Positions 61,769 to 64,000 of a stretch of DNA of 64,000 bases are shown in pieces (the stretch's first letter is position 1; each line of letters opens with the position of its first letter). The translations under genes and the position numbers were made by a program. The stretch is from CAWHPS01 sp963831235. Lineage in GTDB: Bacteria; Fibrobacterota; OXYB2-FULL-49-7; JAEUSG01. The stretch covers positions 23,340 through 87,339 of the forward strand of contig CAWHPS010000019.1 in NCBI GenBank assembly GCA_963831235.1, written 5' to 3'. The notes under the pieces were generated by a model. That model made no database searches and was not told the origin of the DNA. It was given only the letters and a program-made list of their open reading frames with translations.

Positions 61769-62563
61769 TTATTCATCAAATTCCACAATTGCGCGTACTT
61801 TGCCCACGGACATTCCGGATGGCCAGGGAAGATCAAATCGCCTGTGGTATCCTGGAAAAAGACTCTGTTTTGTCTGCTGATTGGAAAGAACAGGAGAATA
61901 CGCCACACTTCTTTTGGTAAGCATTTCGCCATTGTTGTCAACAGGTGTAAGCCTGACCTTCATTCCCGTAAGTTTCTGCCGGGCGGTTCCTTTGTTTAAG
62001 ATTGTCAGGATTAAACGGGCCTTACCTGTGCTGTCAACACTATATGTTGCAGAGTCCGCAACAGTCTGGGGACGAATATTCGGGGGAAGAACCACAATTA
62101 CACCTTCGTACCGCGTAAGAACATTGAGCCTGCCCTCTGCCTTTGTTCGCGCCTTTTCTTCATCACCCAGCTTTACCGGCGCCTGATCCGCGATTAAGCC
62201 ATAGGCCGTCTCTTTTACCGGCATTGAGTCTGCCACCCATTTTATCTGGACACGCTGGGTTTCACCGGGAAGAAGTACAATTTGCGACGGGTACACGACA
62301 AAGTTATCAGCCGAGCCATCATCATTATATCTGACCACGGCCCCGTCAATATCAACCTCACGGTGCTTAATCTGCAATTCAATTGCCATTGGAATCTTGG
62401 CATCTCCTTTTTCATACTGAACTAAAACTTCAGCACTTGTTTTGTTGGCAGAAAGATCCAGAATTGTAATCAGGGGACTCAAAGAATAGCCGGCATATAC
62501 TGATTGAAACAGGCATAATACTGAAAAACAAGCAAGCGCATTAACGGCAATGATTTTTTTCAT
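61769..62563 (-). CDS. PapD-like periplasmic pilus chaperone
   Basis: A 264-residue exported protein with AGAGGATG upstream of the ATG. Residues 1-24 are a signal peptide (MKKIIAVNALACFSVLCLFQ, SVYAG). The first Ig-like domain has SLSPLITILDLSANKTSAEV, VVYPSQIVLLPGETQRVQIK and the AYGLIADQAPVKL strand, matching the P...v.l.PG..Q.vRv.w...Rv.li pattern of pilus chaperones. The second domain (ATYSVDSTGKARLILTILNK to the end) is also beta-rich, with PVLSNQQTKQSLFPGYHRRF. It would hold pilin subunits in the periplasm and bring them to the usher encoded 23 bases downstream. Its length and sequence fit the alternate chaperone group better than classical PapD. Confidence 0.78.
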   Translation of the reverse strand: MKKIIAVNALACFSVLCLFQSVYAGYSLSPLITILDLSANKTSAEVLVQYEKGDAKIPMAIELQIKHREVDIDGAVVRYNDDGSADNFVVYPSQIVLLPGETQRVQIKWVADSMPVKETAYGLIADQAPVKLGDEEKARTKAEGRLNVLTRYEGVIVVLPPNIRPQTVADSATYSVDSTGKARLILTILNKGTARQKLTGMKVRLTPVDNNGEMLTKRSVAYSPVLSNQQTKQSLFPGYHRRFDLPWPSGMSVGKVRAIVEFDE

Positions 62564-62589
62564 GGTAACATCCTCTTTACTGTTGATAT

Positions 62590-63084
62590 TTATAAACCAA
62601 CGCTGATAACTGCTGTTATGACTTCAGAATAAAAACCCGCAAGCTTTCCTGTTGAAGCGGCCCAGCTTGCCCGCAGGTCAACGATATAATTGACAGTCTC
62701 TGTTGTCTGGGTCGCGCCTGGATTCCACACATATTCATCTCCGGTAAGATTATGGAGAATGTCTAAGTCAATGGGTTCTGTTAGCCCTGTGCCCAGTGTG
62801 CCGCTGACCTTGTTCAGTACCAATACGGTCATAGGTACCTCTCTTGTACCGCATTTGAATTTGCCTCTATTCGCGAACTTGAAGCTGACATCAAACCCTT
62901 GTGTGGCATTACAGTTAATAATAAAAAGCGCAATCTGCTCCTTGTTACCGCTCCCCGAAAAATCAAAACCCACCATGGCTTGACATTGTATGACATTAAC
63001 CAATGCATCAGGGGGCGAAAGCGCACCGGGTTTTATTACAGCAAGGCTTATGAAAAGAAAACAAAAAAACAATGTTTTATTCAT
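62590..63084 (-). CDS. Pilin-like subunit of the chaperone-usher set
   Basis: A 164-residue exported protein, first of three codirectional genes, ending 26 bases before the chaperone. Residues 1-22 are a signal peptide (MNKTLFFCFLFISLAVIKPG). The mature protein is beta-rich with two cysteines (FIINCNATQGFDVSFKFANR, KCGTREVPMTVLVLNKVSG) that could form the single disulfide of pilins, and ends in AGFYSEVITAVISVGL, the terminal strand pattern of chaperone-dependent subunits. No clear Shine-Dalgarno sequence precedes the ATG; the leader is A+T-rich. Only one subunit gene is visible, so the pilus may be a homopolymer or the tip adhesin may be elsewhere. The assignment rests on context and on strand pattern. 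Confidence 0.6.
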   Translation of the reverse strand: MNKTLFFCFLFISLAVIKPGALSPPDALVNVIQCQAMVGFDFSGSGNKEQIALFIINCNATQGFDVSFKFANRGKFKCGTREVPMTVLVLNKVSGTLGTGLTEPIDLDILHNLTGDEYVWNPGATQTTETVNYIVDLRASWAASTGKLAGFYSEVITAVISVGL

Positions 63085-63230
63085 ATATAATTAAATATAA
63101 AAATTAACAATACCAGGACACCACTAAGGAATTAAGAAAGGGTGCATGACAGCTAATGTAGTCAAAAATGTAGGTACCCTGTAAAATCCGATCGCCTTTC
63201 CGATTTTAATGAATTTAACAAAAATATTTC

Positions 63231-63259
63231 TTGACATTATCTTGTTATAATATTATAAT
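63231..63259 (+). promoter_or_regulatory. Perfect sigma70 consensus promoter
   Basis: TTGACA (63231-63236), a 17-base spacer and TATAAT (63254-63259). The start codon at 63266 lies where transcription should begin, so the message may be leaderless. Confidence 0.75.
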
Positions 63260-63265
63260 AAGGCT

Positions 63266-63559
63266 ATGCAAAAGGATACAACCCCCTACCTCAAAGCATC
63301 CTTAGGGCAAACCCACTTCAAGTGCGGTAAAAAGAACTGCCACTGCACGGATAACGAGCTTCATTCCGCTTATTATTTATCCTACCGGAAATCAGGAAAG
63401 ACCTACACCGTCCATATTCCGCAAGAACTGGTCAAAAGCATCCAATCATTCTGCAAACAATGGAAAGTAATGAACAGGGAAATTGAATCTAACACACATA
63501 AAACGATACAGGGGCTATTGAAGTCCTATCGTGCAAAAAGGAGAACAAGAAAGGAGTGA
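63266..63559 (+). CDS. DUF6788-type small protein of a transposable element
   Basis: A 97-residue protein with HFKCGKKNCHCTDNELHSAY, then YLSYRKSGKTYTVHIPQELV and a basic C-terminal helix. The CG...C.C....HG.YY.L....GK....Y.P.EL pattern is that of DUF6788, which is usually found just ahead of transposase genes. The two close cysteine pairs may bind zinc. Six bases separate it from the next gene, so the two are translated together. Its role in transposition is not known. Confidence 0.7.
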   Translation: MQKDTTPYLKASLGQTHFKCGKKNCHCTDNELHSAYYLSYRKSGKTYTVHIPQELVKSIQSFCKQWKVMNREIESNTHKTIQGLLKSYRAKRRTRKE

Positions 63560-63565
63560 AAGAAA

Positions 63566-64000
63566 ATGTCAAAGGTTACATCAACCGATTCGTGGGACGG
63601 AATCCGGAACGAACTACTTCAAATGATGGATGGTATGCTGGAGCGAATCAAACAAAAGACAGGGCGACAATCCGATGGGCATTTCCCGACTATTACAGAG
63701 AGGGAGGAACTGGTCGTTGCCTTAGGCAAAGAGATTGGAGAATATCTTCTGGAAAAGAGCATTCTAATGGATCCTGTGTTAATCGAAGTACTGCTTGCCA
63801 AAGAATGCGATTGTCCCAAATGTCATACACCCAGCAAGCGAAAAGAAGACGCAGAAAAGAAAGCAAAAGAAGAATCCGTGATGGTTAATACGGCAGTAGG
63901 AAAACTCCCGTTTGCAGCACCCATATTCGGCTGTCAGAAATGTCGGCGGGATTTTTCCCCCCTGGCGTCGTTTATTGGGGTTTGATAGTGTCGATTACAG
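63566..64000 (+). pseudogene. ISKra4-like transposase, N-terminal part, frameshift at C6 run, cut by window
   Basis: The frame MSKVTSTDSWDGIRNELLQM runs to a stop at 63985. It contains ECDCPKCHTPSKRKEDAEKK and VNTAVGKLPFAAPIFGCQKC, then RRDFSPL, the N-terminal zinc-ribbon arrangement of ISKra4-type transposases. At the C6 run (63957-63962) a shift by one base gives WRRLLGFDSVDY to the window edge, which continues the family style better than the in-frame stop. The catalytic part lies outside the window. It may be a broken copy, a recoding site, or a base-calling error. Confidence 0.6.

Overview
The window reads as a chromosomal segment of a Gram-negative bacterium of the FCB type, most like Fibrobacterota or a neighbouring candidate phylum. 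Four very large or long secreted proteins end in, or carry, FlgD-Ig/type IX-style C-terminal sorting domains (words such as YPNPFNPVT and GVYxYxxxxG). There is also a chaperone-usher set and a bL31 with a TTG start. No rRNA or tRNA gene was seen, so the phylum is an inference from gene content only.

Layout. 1-1941: heme genes on the minus strand (ahbD-like radical SAM enzyme, cut by the window edge, and hemB). 1942-2825: no intact gene, three look-alike hairpins and a possible transposase tail. 2886-5284: a YVTN-propeller/di-heme cytochrome gene broken by two frameshifts. 5315-6436: decayed IS256-family element. 6666-9530: secreted propeller protein with a sorting domain. 9837-13558: a nest of mobile DNA (IS head with a ribosome-site hairpin, truncated group II intron, split transposase remnant, intact IS1634-type element). 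13614-20615: lipoprotein, small outer-membrane protein and a 1962-residue Ig-like lipoprotein. 20690-26258: IS630-type fragment, then a DNRLRE-domain sorting-domain protein destroyed by an intact ISL3-family element, frameshifts and a nonsense codon. 26578-35224: glycan-type operon (class III aminotransferase, Gfo/Idh/MocA oxidoreductase, sugar epimerase, DegT aminotransferase, NusG paralogue, YdcF-like protein, acyltransferase) with a group II intron inserted. 35244-38181: cobO, rpmE, DUF1385 and prfA. 38368-46893: 2841-residue VWA protein. 46951-47486: DUF559 nuclease cassette bracketed by inverted hairpin repeats, with a pentanucleotide microsatellite. 47834-58039: about 3400-codon LamG/FnIII-like protein with three frameshifts. 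58182-63084: pilin, chaperone and usher on the minus strand. 63231-64000: head of a DUF6788/ISKra4-type element.

How it fits together. Most of the window concerns the cell surface: giant exported proteins, a pilus assembly set, and a nucleotide-sugar locus whose enzymes resemble those that make diacetamido-uronic acids. Those sugars are known in Porphyromonas to anchor type IX cargo, so a link is possible but inferred. Between the surface genes lie dispersed hairpin repeats and several insertion elements. Every frameshift worked out in a host gene has the same sign (one extra base), which deserves a check against raw reads.
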